Below are positions 49,842-60,700 of a stretch of DNA of 64,000 nucleotides, piece after piece. The position numbers and the translations under genes are program-made. A model generated the notes under the pieces. It did no database searches, was not told the origin of the DNA, and saw only the letters and a program-made list of their open reading frames with translations. Each line of letters starts with the position of its first letter. The stretch's first letter is position 1. The stretch spans positions 1,212,501 through 1,276,500 of the forward strand of contig NZ_CP150917.1 in NCBI RefSeq assembly GCF_039908645.1. Reading direction: 5' to 3'. The stretch comes from Pseudomonas helvetica. GTDB taxonomy: Bacteria; Pseudomonadota; Gammaproteobacteria; Pseudomonadales; Pseudomonadaceae.

Positions 49842-50582
49842 ATGAAACACCTGGTGGCATTATTTGGTTTTTGCTTATTTACCCAAGCGGCTCATGCCGG
49901 CCCGAGCATCAATGTCGGGACGGTGTATGACTATCTGGACGGGGACAAAAGTACTTACTTGAAACGCGTGTTCAACGGAGGTGACAGCACCGCGTTCGTC
50001 AAGGTCAATATTCTCGAAATTATTTATGAAGCCGATGGCAGCGCACGGGAAGAACCGCTCAAAACCCAGGCCGACGCCACCGCGCGCGATGGTTTGATGG
50101 CCAGCCCGGCCCGATTGATCGTGCCGGCCAATGGCATGCAGGGCACACGCCTGTTGTATATGGGCGAGCGTGAGAAAGAGCGGTATTTCCGGGTGCGTTT
50201 CGTACCGGTGGTTCCGGAGAAGGAAGACGAGTTCGCCGTCTCCAGCGAAGAACGTGAAGATTACAAGAAAGGCCTGTCCGCCGGGGTCAATGTGCTGGCC
50301 GGGTACGGCACGGTATTTTTCGTGCGTCCCAAGGAAACCCGCTTCGACAGCGCGATCGAGAACGACGCGCGCAACTATCGGATTCGCAACAACGGCAACA
50401 GCGTGGTGGTGATCGATGAGTTCAAGGACTGCGCGGTGAAAAACGAGCAGGACTGCCAGCCGACGACCAAGCATCACATTCTTGCGGGCCGGACCTTTCA
50501 GTTCGAGAAACAGGCCGGTCGCGAATACCACTTCACTCTGGTTGAAGGCGAGAACAGCAAAAAACTCGACGTGAAGGGATAA
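49842..50582 (+). CDS. CS1-type fimbrial chaperone (CooB-like)
   Basis: The 246-aa periplasmic protein (signal MKHLVALFGFCLFTQAAHAG) belongs to the alternate chaperone group: INVGTVYDYLDGDKSTYL, PARLIVPANGMQGTRLLYMG, and RVRFVPVVPEK are the two-domain Ig-like signatures. It delivers pilin and tip subunits to the usher. GAGGGACAGG lies upstream of the ATG. The second pilin starts 4 nt after its stop. Confidence 0.83.
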   Translation: MKHLVALFGFCLFTQAAHAGPSINVGTVYDYLDGDKSTYLKRVFNGGDSTAFVKVNILEIIYEADGSAREEPLKTQADATARDGLMASPARLIVPANGMQGTRLLYMGEREKERYFRVRFVPVVPEKEDEFAVSSEEREDYKKGLSAGVNVLAGYGTVFFVRPKETRFDSAIENDARNYRIRNNGNSVVVIDEFKDCAVKNEQDCQPTTKHHILAGRTFQFEKQAGREYHFTLVEGENSKKLDVKG

Positions 50583-50586
50583 CGCC

Positions 50587-51087
50587 ATGTTCAAGAAACC
50601 GTTCCTGGTGTTTTCGTCCGCCGCTTTCGTGCTGGCCAGTGCTTCGGCCTTCGCCGCTCGGGAGGTTCATCAGTTTGATGTGTCGGTCTCTGTTCCTTCC
50701 CTGGGGTTTTATGTCATTCCCGCTGATTCAGGCTGGATTCATCAGGAGCAACAACTGCCTTGGAACCTGTCGGCCTCGAAGCTGGGCAGTTTGCGCAAGT
50801 ATTTCGACGTGAAGAACGAAGCGGGCTCGATCAACGCGCGGCTTGAAGGCCGGCCGTATCTGTCGAACGGCACCGATGCGCATGACATTAATTTACGCGT
50901 GTCGTTTAACGGAAAGTTGTTGAGCGAGCAGGGGAGCAGCGAAGTGGTTTCTTTGACTGACGCCGCTCTTGGCAAACGCGTATTGCTCGAAATAGTGCCG
51001 ATGCCACCCGCCGATGGGGTGTACCAGCCCGGCAAATATTTTGGCAGCGTCAACATGATTTTCAATGCGCTGTTGTCGGGTGCCTGA
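50587..51087 (+). CDS. CS1-type fimbrial major subunit, copy 2
   Basis: The 166-aa precursor (signal ASASAFA, strong GAAGGGA site) keeps the same fold pattern as copy 1: DVSVSVPSLGFYVIPADSGW, LPWNLSASKLGSLRKYFDVK, and a C-terminal GSVNMIFNALL. The two subunits are clearly homologous but well diverged, so they may form different filaments or positions in one. Confidence 0.8.
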   Translation: MFKKPFLVFSSAAFVLASASAFAAREVHQFDVSVSVPSLGFYVIPADSGWIHQEQQLPWNLSASKLGSLRKYFDVKNEAGSINARLEGRPYLSNGTDAHDINLRVSFNGKLLSEQGSSEVVSLTDAALGKRVLLEIVPMPPADGVYQPGKYFGSVNMIFNALLSGA

Positions 51088-51218
51088 GGCCGGACGAGAT
51101 CGCCCATTGCACGAGACGATCCCGCCACACGGCCACAAGCGTTAGAACAAAAAGAAGTGCCGATACTTATGTCTTTGAGTGCAGTCCTTTAACAGTTTTT
51201 GCAGGGAGTTTGTGAGCC

Positions 51219-52448
51219 ATGAAGGTAATAAGGGCATTGAAGCCTGCGAAGGCATCGATGGTTGCCGGTGTGTTGTTGGCAGTACTCACTACACCGGTGG
51301 TAGCGGTGACCGTGGAAATGAGCGCAATGTTCCGGCCTGATCCGGCAAAGCCGATGCAAAATGCTTTCGAAAACACCACACCACAAGGCGGTTATTGTGG
51401 CGATCATCCGTCTTATTGCGACAACGGGGTCTTCAGCATCGCCTTGCCGATTCGTTTCAGGTCAGTCGCGGCCATTCAGCCGTTGCATGACGAACGCCGG
51501 GGGCCCATGTTCCGGGTTCCCTCCTCCTGGAAGGAGGTTACGGTCATCAATGACAGTACCGGTGAACCCGAGACAGTTAAAATGCGCATCAACGGGATAG
51601 GGGCGGCCTATACGATCAAAGCGCCTCTTACACCCGGTGTCTGGCAAGCCTCTTGGGTATATGCGCCTCCCCCCTGTCAGGCTGGCGGAGTGGGTTATGG
51701 TCATGCCTTGTACTACGCTTTTTTTTGGCGAGTGCCGGCTAATGCAGGTGTTTGCTCGAAACAAGCACAGCAGCTGATTCCTGAGTCACTCCAGTTTGCC
51801 TATCAGGATGTAAGTTTCTCCTATGAACTTATTACCCCCGATCCGCTAAAGATGTCGGCCGGCACTTACCGGGGGGTATTGAACTATACCGTCGGGCCTC
51901 ATAAAGACTTCGACATGGGCGACATCTTGTTGCCCGATGATGATTTGATAACCCTTAACTTCACCCTGACGGTCGAACATACGCTCAAGGTCGAGATTCC
52001 ACCGGGCGGCAATCGCGTTGAGCTGGTGCCACAGGGCGGCTGGCAGGCCTGGCTGACTCAGGGGCGCAAGCCAACGCGGCTGTTTCGTGATCAGACGTTC
52101 AATATTTCGACGTCGAGTCGTTTCAAGATGCTCGTGGAATGCCAGATTCCGGGGCTGTTCGATTGCATGATCCGTGACCCGGTTTCACAACGCGCAGCCA
52201 CGGTGCAGCTCAGTGTCAGCCTGCCCAATGGCTTGACGGACGTCAGCGGGCAACCGGTCAAACGTCGTCCGTTGCACTTGGGGGAGGTGAATGCGCAAGC
52301 ATTCAAACCTGGGTTTTATGTGGATCGGGCTCCAGGTGTTTTGCACTTCGAAATTGCACGCTCTTACGTGGACTACATGTTGAAACCCGGCGTAGCGGCC
52401 AACTATTTTGGGAGTATCACGGTGATCTGGGACTCCGAAGTGGGATAA
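51219..52448 (+). CDS. CS1-type tip adhesin/initiator, copy 2
   Basis: The 409-aa precursor has a signal ending TTPVVAVT, then a cysteine-containing N-terminal domain (GGYCGDHPSYCDNGVFSI) that differs strongly from copy 1. The C-terminal half is almost identical (NFTLTVEHTLKVEIPPGGN, QGGWQAWLTQGRKPTRLFRD, SITVIWDSEV). This suggests a duplicated tip gene whose binding domain has diversified. CAGGGAG precedes the ATG. The gene is convergent with the NEL protein gene, 71 bp away. Confidence 0.8.
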   Translation: MKVIRALKPAKASMVAGVLLAVLTTPVVAVTVEMSAMFRPDPAKPMQNAFENTTPQGGYCGDHPSYCDNGVFSIALPIRFRSVAAIQPLHDERRGPMFRVPSSWKEVTVINDSTGEPETVKMRINGIGAAYTIKAPLTPGVWQASWVYAPPPCQAGGVGYGHALYYAFFWRVPANAGVCSKQAQQLIPESLQFAYQDVSFSYELITPDPLKMSAGTYRGVLNYTVGPHKDFDMGDILLPDDDLITLNFTLTVEHTLKVEIPPGGNRVELVPQGGWQAWLTQGRKPTRLFRDQTFNISTSSRFKMLVECQIPGLFDCMIRDPVSQRAATVQLSVSLPNGLTDVSGQPVKRRPLHLGEVNAQAFKPGFYVDRAPGVLHFEIARSYVDYMLKPGVAANYFGSITVIWDSEVG

Positions 52449-52519
52449 CTGCGAGGCGCGAACCGGTTTGCCTGTAAAGCCCTGAAAGCCGGTCCGCAAG
52501 CCTTCAGGGCGGGTTACCT

Positions 52520-55500
52520 CTATACGGCCTTGCGCAACGCCTCGCGCGTCAACCGCCTGCTCAGCTGCTGCTCCTCGTAGCCGATGTCGTTCAACAATCT
52601 GCCATAGGCCTCATCACTCATGTCCTCATCGGTGAGTACAACGCTGTCGTCGACGTTAAATTGCCTGGCGAGGTCCTGGACGCGTTGTTTGAGTGCCCGT
52701 CGTTGAGCAATCTGCATGCCTTTGGAACGGGCCCAGGCGTGTTGAGCTTCGCGCAACTGATCCAGCAGGTCGGTCTTGTTTTCGTACAGTCGGGCATTGC
52801 GCCTGAATTCGATCGGGTAGGTGTTGCGCAGGTATTTCTCCCAGAACGGCTGTTCGAGCATGTCGTTGATCAAGCCATCGCCGGCTTCCATCGACATCAC
52901 TGTGTTGAAGGCCGTGTCGAGGGTTTTTGCGCTCACGCCAGCCACTCGTCGATGCAACATGATCTCCGATTGCCACGGCAAATCGAGGCGTTGCGCCAGA
53001 CCGCTCTCATAGGCGAGGTACACCTCAACCTCATCGGGATTACCCGGTCGGCTGCCGAAATCGGCACGTGCAATGTCATCCACCCGCGCGAGACGAGCGG
53101 CGCCTTTGGCCAGGTTGACCAGTCGGCTTTCAAGGAACGCGCCTGACGTCGACAAGGCGTAGGCTTCAGACGCGAGGACCTTGATGCCCATATGGTTGAA
53201 CACCTGGGCCCCGGCATCAGCGCAGGTGGTAGGCGCTGTCGCCATCTCGAACAGTTCCTTGCGCAACTCGCTGTCCAGGTCGATGGCCTCGACCATTCGC
53301 CATACCCGGCTGCTGAGCTGTTTGCGCCATTCACCGTCGGCCCGGTAATCGGCCGAGAGCGTCTGTTTCTGGATCAAGGAGAAAAAATCTGCAGAGCCAG
53401 GCTCGGTCATCAAGTCGTGCCAGGCTTCCTGCCGGAAAGTGCCCAGCCCGGAGACCTCGGCACTCCACCATTGAGAGTCGTCGTTCATTGGCCATTGGGC
53501 CATCGCATCGGTAGCGGCGTCGGTATAGAGCTGCTTGGAAGAAATGCCGACCGAGCGCCGATAGTCTTTGAAAATGACCAGATTTACCTCTGAAAGATTC
53601 CTTTCGTACAAACGGGTTCGCGCCACGATGAATGCATCCTCCGAGCCGGGTACGACGGTCGGAATTCTACTGATCGGGTTCTCCTGCAGATCCAGGAAAA
53701 AACCACGCGGTCGACGCTTGCCGACGGGCGCGAAAAGGCCGTCGGGCCAGGTGGTTGCGCCCGTGTTGCTCAAACTCAGGATGCTCAGCTTGGGCATGCG
53801 TTCAACGTTCGGTAACCTCGTCAATTGCGGGTTGTCATCGAGCCTGAGCGTTTCCATATGGGTCAGGTTTTTCAGGTGTTCGACAGCCGAGGGTGTCAAC
53901 GTGATGTCGTTGTTCATCAGCCGCAAAGTACGCAGGTGATGCATCTTGCCAATGCTTGCAGGCAGCTGCGTCAATCCGCAGCTCCTGGCACTCAGTTGCC
54001 GAAGATGAGGAAAGTCGTTCAACAGGCCGGAGGCGGTTTCGGAAAAGGTCGTGCGGTCCAGGTTCAAGGTGCCGATTTGATCGAGGTAGTGCTTGATATC
54101 CGGCAGCTCTTTCCACCAGCGTTCGAGATCAAGAACATCGAACTCTGTTGACAGATCCAGCGCATAGCCGCCGTCGGCGGTGATACTGCGTTCGCCGAAG
54201 ACGGTGGGTTTTCTTTTAAAACAATCGACGAGCCGTTCGAAAATGTGTAGCCCGCCGCCTCGCACGAACCCTTGTCGATCCGGCCCCCACGTCTCGGGTT
54301 GCCGGTATCGCCAGCGATGGAGCAGCACGCGAAGATCATCCAGTTCGCGGTCCAGTCGTGTCAGTGTCCGATGCCCTTGCTCTTGCGAGCCCAGGGATCG
54401 AACAAAGGTATTGACCTCCCTGTCGTTGAAGTGGGGGTAGATGTCCTGCACCCGTTCGTCGAGCGTGGCAGCGGTGGTGGAAAAGCCGGGACCGCGCAAC
54501 AGCAGCATGTCTTCATGGTCAGCCAACGGCCGGATCGGCGGTGCGGCGAGCGCTGTTCGGCGTTCGGCAGGCGTCTCGGTCTTGACCATCACCCATTGCT
54601 TGAAAAATGCACCCTGGCCAGGCCGATAACCCAATTGCGTTTGTTGGTTTTTCGGCAAGGCCTTGAGCACGGCTTCGAAAAAGTCTGCGGCTTCATGCAG
54701 TTTGTGGTTTTCAGCGTCCCAGACTTCGAATCGGTTCACGTCATCCTTGACCAGTATCCGGACCGTCGACGCGTCCTGCACACCCACACTGCCACGCAGT
54801 GGTCCGGCATCGCTGCCTTCGCGAACCTCGATGCGCAATTGCGCGAACGTGTCGGTATGAATCCTGAGCGCGTTCAGTACCAGACTTTCGGTTTCGGGCA
54901 CCCACTGCGCGCCATCGTGAAAGCCTTCGTACGCATGGTTGGTCCGTGCTTCGAAGGCCGCTTCACGCGCGCGGATCTTGAGGCGCAACGGTAGGCGTTG
55001 CTCCTGAGTCATGCGCACGAGGTCTGCACCCTCGCTACTGTTCAACAGCGTCTGCGCCGCTCGGGACGGCAGCTCTGGAAATGCCTGACGAATGAGACGG
55101 ACCTGCGGATCGTCGGACGCTTCTGCCCCCTGATACAGCTGATTGACGATATCGGCGTTCAGGCGGTTTGCTTCGTCCGCCAGACGATTTCGCAGCGCTT
55201 GCACCTGTTCGTTGTTGGCGATTGGTCGACCGAGCACCGCTTGCAGCTCTTCTTCGCTGAGGAGCTCGACAAGGCTTGGCGCAAACCGCTCGCTCAGGAG
55301 GTGGGACAGACTGGTGGAAAGGGTTTGCTCGTCGCTCGCGTCGGCATTGCCGTACTGGCGGAACCGCCCTGACATGTCGGCGTTTTCATAGACCTTCAGG
55401 GCTTTATCCGAAGGCCAGCCGTCCAGGTAAGTCGCCAGCGGTTCAAACCAGTAAGACGATGGGTCCAGAGACCGGCCTGCTCGAATTCGCTGAATGGTTT

Positions 55501-57592
55501 GTCGGGTCTGGCGCTGGATGTTCAAGCGTTTGAGGCTGTCGTCCAGTAACGGTGGCGGGGCCGTGTTGTCGACGTACATCCGACGCAAGGCACCGTCGTC
55601 GGTACCACTGGCGATGCGAACTTGCTCCAGCTCTGCGTCGCTGAAACCGTCCACGGAGTGGCCGAGACGACGCATCAGTGTCGGGCTTGCCCACGCGCGT
55701 GGATTTTCGCCTTCGTGAGTCCAGGCACCGAGACCGTTGTGTTTCAACTGCGGTGAATAGGTGTTGGAACGGTGTGGATGCTTGACGCGATAGCTACCCG
55801 TTTTCGGGTCTTGCTGCACGGCATAATGTTTTTCATCCAGCGGCAGAATGTCCTGGCCTTCGTGGGAGTGAATACCCAACGCGTCGGGCCTGGAGTTGGT
55901 CGGTAACGTGTAATCGGGCAGTTCGTAAGATTTGAGATCGGGGTGCCACAGGCGGGGCTGGCCGTTGGGCAGTTCCACTGGTTTCATGCCTTCGATCAAC
56001 GGCGAGAGCTTCAAGCGAGCGAACTGGCCAATCTGCGCGCCCGCCGCAAAGGCCGCCAGCTGAACGACGTCGGTCACCACACCTACGATATGCTCGGCGG
56101 CTTCGATCCACAGGCCTTCTGCCAGGTCGACGATGGATTCGATGACGTCGTTGGCGATCTGATACGCGGTGTAGGCCATCATCAATTCGCCCAGTCCCGG
56201 GACGAAGGGGGTGGCGATCATCAGCGCGACGTTGAAGAGGTCCGAGACTATTTTTTTGAAATTGTCCCACCAGGCCCAACGGGCGTTGCGATCGGTATCG
56301 GCGGTGGACACGGCAATGTGTCGGGCGTCATTGAGGATCTTGTTCAGTTTTTGCTGGTAAAGGTACTCCCAGAATTCGCCGGTGATCGGTGCGGCGCTGA
56401 ATTGCAGATTGGGCTTGGTGACCGGGACTTCCTGCCAGCCAGGACTCTGGTCCAGCGGTTCTTTCTGATGCCATTTCACCTCGAACAGGCGTTGTTGCAA
56501 CCCGCCGAAAAAATGCCCGCGCTGTTGCTGATCGACGAACCGGCTGAAGTACTGCTGGTAAGTCATTCCTGTGGACGATATGACGTCGTTGTCGCGCAGC
56601 TGGCGAGTCAGTTCATTCATGAACGCGACGGTTGACGGGTACTCTTTCAGTGGATGCTCAGGGTCCTGTGGGACATAAGCGATCACCGGCGTAACGTCGC
56701 GGATTTTTTGTTCCGGGCTCGATGTAATCAACACGACTCCGGTCAGGAGCTTGTCCAGGATGGACAGTTCAGCGAACTGCATCACCCGGCCTTTGCGGGT
56801 GAGGTTGCGTTGGCCATCGAGCATCATCAGGATCAGGTCGCGGGCATCGGCGTCGATGTCGCCGGTCATCACCGCCTGTTGCGCAGCCGCTTTAAAGGCG
56901 GCTTTCTCGCTCTCGACAATGTTGAGTTTCAAAAAGCCCTGTGCGAGGCCGTCACTGGGCAGCAACTGTTCTTCGAGGTATTGGGTATAGCGCGCGCCAA
57001 TGTCCAGTTCGCGGCACAGGGCCTGGAACTGGGCGATGGAGATTTTGCGTTTGATCGCCAGGATGTCGAAGTGCCCGCGAGCATCGGGCTGGCTGATGAA
57101 GTCGGAGTCTGGCTCACAGGTTTCAGTACGCGCGAAGTTGTGTAAGGCGGCGTCCAGCAGCGAAACGGTTCGGGTGACAACGCCGCCGGACGTGTTGATG
57201 ACATACCAAGGGCGTTCCTTGGGTAGATAGAGGTGCAAGTAAGTGGTTCTGACATTGGCATTGACGCCGAACTGTTTTATCAGTGCGTGGGTGAGTAGGG
57301 GTTCTGCGAACTCATAAACGTCTTGTAACTTATCAATAAACCGGTCCACCTTGTTTTGAGCGGACCAGAGTTTAAGGTTGGCCTCTTGTAACAGCGTGTG
57401 ATCGAAGTCTGTGGCTGTGGTTATCCATTGCGCAGCCCGTGTTTTTGTGAGGCTAAGCTCCCGAACCCTTTGCAATGAAGTGTTCTTGAAAGCGGGGTGG
57501 ATCCGGCTCTTGATGAAGTCGTAATGGCGGCCTTTATTATCGCTTGCCTCCAGTGCCTGGCGAGCAGAGATACTTCCTTGTAAATCAGACAT
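52520..57592 (-). CDS. Large LRR and NEL-type E3 ubiquitin ligase effector
   Basis: The 1690-aa protein has an N-terminal region of the dermonecrotic-toxin/DUF6543 style (residues about 1-600, with a hydrophobic stretch NVALMIATPFVPGLGELMMA near 455). Leucine-rich repeats occupy about 1185-1315 (LRQLSARSCGLTQLPASIGK, LRTLRLMNNDITLTPSAVEH). A NEL domain follows, with the catalytic cysteine at about residue 1457 in TAPTTCADAGAQVFNHMG, the CxD signature of IpaH/SspH-type ligases. Such domains transfer ubiquitin to host proteins, which bacteria do not have, so a eukaryotic target is implied. No type III secretion genes are in the window and no standard signal is seen, so the delivery route is unknown. 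Confidence 0.8.
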   Translation of the reverse strand: MSDLQGSISARQALEASDNKGRHYDFIKSRIHPAFKNTSLQRVRELSLTKTRAAQWITTATDFDHTLLQEANLKLWSAQNKVDRFIDKLQDVYEFAEPLLTHALIKQFGVNANVRTTYLHLYLPKERPWYVINTSGGVVTRTVSLLDAALHNFARTETCEPDSDFISQPDARGHFDILAIKRKISIAQFQALCRELDIGARYTQYLEEQLLPSDGLAQGFLKLNIVESEKAAFKAAAQQAVMTGDIDADARDLILMMLDGQRNLTRKGRVMQFAELSILDKLLTGVVLITSSPEQKIRDVTPVIAYVPQDPEHPLKEYPSTVAFMNELTRQLRDNDVISSTGMTYQQYFSRFVDQQQRGHFFGGLQQRLFEVKWHQKEPLDQSPGWQEVPVTKPNLQFSAAPITGEFWEYLYQQKLNKILNDARHIAVSTADTDRNARWAWWDNFKKIVSDLFNVALMIATPFVPGLGELMMAYTAYQIANDVIESIVDLAEGLWIEAAEHIVGVVTDVVQLAAFAAGAQIGQFARLKLSPLIEGMKPVELPNGQPRLWHPDLKSYELPDYTLPTNSRPDALGIHSHEGQDILPLDEKHYAVQQDPKTGSYRVKHPHRSNTYSPQLKHNGLGAWTHEGENPRAWASPTLMRRLGHSVDGFSDAELEQVRIASGTDDGALRRMYVDNTAPPPLLDDSLKRLNIQRQTRQTIQRIRAGRSLDPSSYWFEPLATYLDGWPSDKALKVYENADMSGRFRQYGNADASDEQTLSTSLSHLLSERFAPSLVELLSEEELQAVLGRPIANNEQVQALRNRLADEANRLNADIVNQLYQGAEASDDPQVRLIRQAFPELPSRAAQTLLNSSEGADLVRMTQEQRLPLRLKIRAREAAFEARTNHAYEGFHDGAQWVPETESLVLNALRIHTDTFAQLRIEVREGSDAGPLRGSVGVQDASTVRILVKDDVNRFEVWDAENHKLHEAADFFEAVLKALPKNQQTQLGYRPGQGAFFKQWVMVKTETPAERRTALAAPPIRPLADHEDMLLLRGPGFSTTAATLDERVQDIYPHFNDREVNTFVRSLGSQEQGHRTLTRLDRELDDLRVLLHRWRYRQPETWGPDRQGFVRGGGLHIFERLVDCFKRKPTVFGERSITADGGYALDLSTEFDVLDLERWWKELPDIKHYLDQIGTLNLDRTTFSETASGLLNDFPHLRQLSARSCGLTQLPASIGKMHHLRTLRLMNNDITLTPSAVEHLKNLTHMETLRLDDNPQLTRLPNVERMPKLSILSLSNTGATTWPDGLFAPVGKRRPRGFFLDLQENPISRIPTVVPGSEDAFIVARTRLYERNLSEVNLVIFKDYRRSVGISSKQLYTDAATDAMAQWPMNDDSQWWSAEVSGLGTFRQEAWHDLMTEPGSADFFSLIQKQTLSADYRADGEWRKQLSSRVWRMVEAIDLDSELRKELFEMATAPTTCADAGAQVFNHMGIKVLASEAYALSTSGAFLESRLVNLAKGAARLARVDDIARADFGSRPGNPDEVEVYLAYESGLAQRLDLPWQSEIMLHRRVAGVSAKTLDTAFNTVMSMEAGDGLINDMLEQPFWEKYLRNTYPIEFRRNARLYENKTDLLDQLREAQHAWARSKGMQIAQRRALKQRVQDLARQFNVDDSVVLTDEDMSDEAYGRLLNDIGYEEQQLSRRLTREALRKAV

Positions 57593-57758
57593 GCTTTTAA
57601 TAAACCTTGAGTCTTTATCGGGAGTATCAGCCTAACGCCCGAGGCTCAAAGTAATAGCCTGAATTTCAACTGTTAAACAGGTGTTCGCGCGGATAAGGCA
57701 TTGAAATTTACAATGCCGAAAACAACTAATTACTACCTTCCTTTAATGTTCTGCTTCA

Positions 57759-60700
57759 TCAGCGCTGCGCTACGTTGACAGGCAGACACAGCGTGTTGCT
57801 CCCCGGTTGCAAATACGGTGTGAGAATCGGTGCCATGCCCTTGAGTACCTGCACCGGCAATGCCGAGGTGAATTTGAAGGCTTCGGCCGAGGCGCCTGGC
57901 ACGAAGGCGGTGAGGGTGCCGAAGTGATGCTCGCCAATGTAGAACACGAACGTGGCGGTGCGGTTGATCGATTTCGAGCTCAGCACCCGTCCGCCGGAGC
58001 CGAAGGCTTCAATGCGGTTGTCACCGGTGCCGGTCTTGCCGCCCATGGCCAGCGGGGTGCCGTTTGGCAGTTTGAACGTACCGGCGACCCGTTTGGCGGT
58101 ACCGGCGTCGACCACTTGCGACAACGCTTCGCGCATCGCCGTCGCCACTTCGGACGGCATCACGCGTTTGCCTTTGTCCGGGTCATTGATCACCGTTGTT
58201 TCATACGGCGTGCCGGCGGCGAAATGCAGGCTGTCGATGCGCAAGGTCGGCATCCGCACGCCATCGTTGAGGATCGTCCCGATCAGCTCTGCCAGAGCCG
58301 CTGGCCGATCGCCGGAGCTGCCGATGGCGGTGGCCAGTGACGGCACCAGGTGATCGAACGGGTAGCCGACTTTCTGCCAGCGCTGGTGAATGTCGAGGAA
58401 GGCTTCGATCTCCAGCATGGTCCGGATGCGGCTGTCGCGAGCGCTCTTGTGCCGGCTCTTGAACAGCCAGCTGTAGACTTCCTGACGCTCGAATTCACTG
58501 GCTTTGACGATCTGGCTGAACTTGGCGTCGGGGTGGTTCAGCAAGTAGCCCATCAGCCACAGATCCAGTGGGTGGACCTTGGCGATGAAGCCTTGATCGG
58601 GCAGGTCAAAGGCGCCTGGTCCGTAGGTTTTATAGAGTTTTTCCAGGCGCTCGTCAGTGAGCTTTTCGTTGATCTTGCCGGCGGTTCTGTCGATATTCTT
58701 ATCGGTATTTTTGGCCGTTTTCAGGTGTGCGCGGACAAAGCTGTTGAAGCTTTCCTGACTGGCTTCGGGCAGCAGGTAACGGTGCACCGCGGCCAGACGA
58801 ATCGCCGTCGGGTGCATGCTGTCGAGGAAGGTCTCGAGGCGAGCCTGGGTGTCTTTTTTCTGGTACTTCTTCCAGAAGCGCAGTAAAAACGCGGTGCCTT
58901 CGTGGTCGGCGAATTGCGCCAGATATTCCTGGCGCCGTGGGTTGTCATCGTCACTGAGCAACTGGCCGCTGCTGTTGGGCCCCGAGTAAGTGCTGTAGCG
59001 CACCAGGTCGCGCATCAGGCGAATGAACGGCAGGTTGATCGATTCGCGCAGGGCATCGCGCAGGGTCGGGCTGCGACCGTTGTCTTCCTTGCGGAAGTTG
59101 TGAAAGGTGTGCAGGCCGCCACCGGTGAAAAATGATTCGCCGGGGTTGGCCGAGTACGTACGGTTGAGCGCCGCATCGAGCATTTTCGGCAGGCTGCGGT
59201 CGGTGTTCTGGATCAGGTAATCGACGGCCCAGCGGCTAATCACGTCCTGCTCGGGGACCGCGGTTTTTTTCAGCTCGGCCGGTGACTGGTCGCCATAACG
59301 GTCGTGCAGTTCGGAGATGATTTGCAGGTAGGAGGTCAACACCCGCAGTTTGGCGGTGGAGCCCAGTTCCAGTTTGCTGCCTTCGTTGATGTCGAAGGGC
59401 TGATCGGTGCTGTCGGTCTGCACGCGCACCCGCGAGCCATCGGGGGTCCGCTCGAACAGGGTGAAGCTGTAACGCACCTGGGTCGTGCTGGTGGGGGTCA
59501 GCAAGTGTTCGCCAAGCAGGCCCAGTTGCGCCGCGTAGGTCGGGTCGGCCAAATGCTTGAGGTACGCGGTGGCCTTGGTTTGCAGGTCGTACTGCAAGGT
59601 GCTGGTGGCCGACAGGTCAAGGCGATCGAGGTCATACAAAGGACGATTGAGCAGGGCGGCCAGCCGACTGCGCGCCACACTGATGCCCTTGTTGGATTCG
59701 ATCGGTTGAATGGTCGGTTGTTGTTGCCAGTCGCGGTAGGTCACCTTGCTGGCCAGTGCGGCAGCGGCCAGCGGGTCGTCGATCACGCCGTTTTGTGCGA
59801 GCAGGCGGATGTGGCTGTCGGTGAGTTCTGCCAGTTCGTCACGGCCATTGGCCAAGTAATGTGAAGGCCGACGCTGGGCGATCATCAGTGACAGTACCTG
59901 ACGCAGGGCCAGACCGCGTTGAGACAGACTCAGCGGGTCACTGGCAACACTCGTCAGGGCTTTATTGACCTGATTGAAATCGGCGCCGTACCACACGCGC
60001 AACCCTTCGGCCATGCCATGCACTTCACCATGACCAGGCACGGCTGACAGCGGCACGCTGTTGAGGTAATCGCGCACGATATTTTGACGAGCCGTGAGGG
60101 TTTGCGGGCCATCCTGATAAGCGCGCACGCTGGCGGAAATCATCTGGCGGATTTTCTCGCTGCCCGACACCGTGAGGCCATCGGGTGAGTGGCGGTATTT
60201 TTCCAGCTGAGTGGCCAGGGTGCTGCCACCGGCAGTCTGACCGGGCAGGTGCAGCAGTTTGGCGATTTGCGACCAGGCCGCCTTGCCAAAACGCGGCCAG
60301 TCCACAGCGGGGTTGGCCAGGGGTTGTTTGGGGTCGAGCAGGTCGCGGTTCTCGATGAATAGCAGGCTGTGCACCACCAGCGGCGGGATAGCGGCAAAGC
60401 TCGAATACAGCTGCTGCGGATAGTTGTACTGATACAACGGCAAGGCGCGGCAGTCGGTAATGGATAAACCGGCCTGGATTTTTTCCGCGTAGGGCACGAA
60501 GAAGCCCTTTTCGCTGTAGTTGAACAGTTTCGGTGAGAAACGGGTTTGCGCAGAGATCATGTAGCCACGCTTGAGCAAGCGCGGCAAAAACTCACCCAGA
60601 GAACTGTAGCCCAGGCGTTTGTCGAAAGGCCCGGCACCCGGATAGAAAATCGAATCGCTGGGCCCCGGTTGCATCGAGTAACTCAGCGATGCAGCAAACT

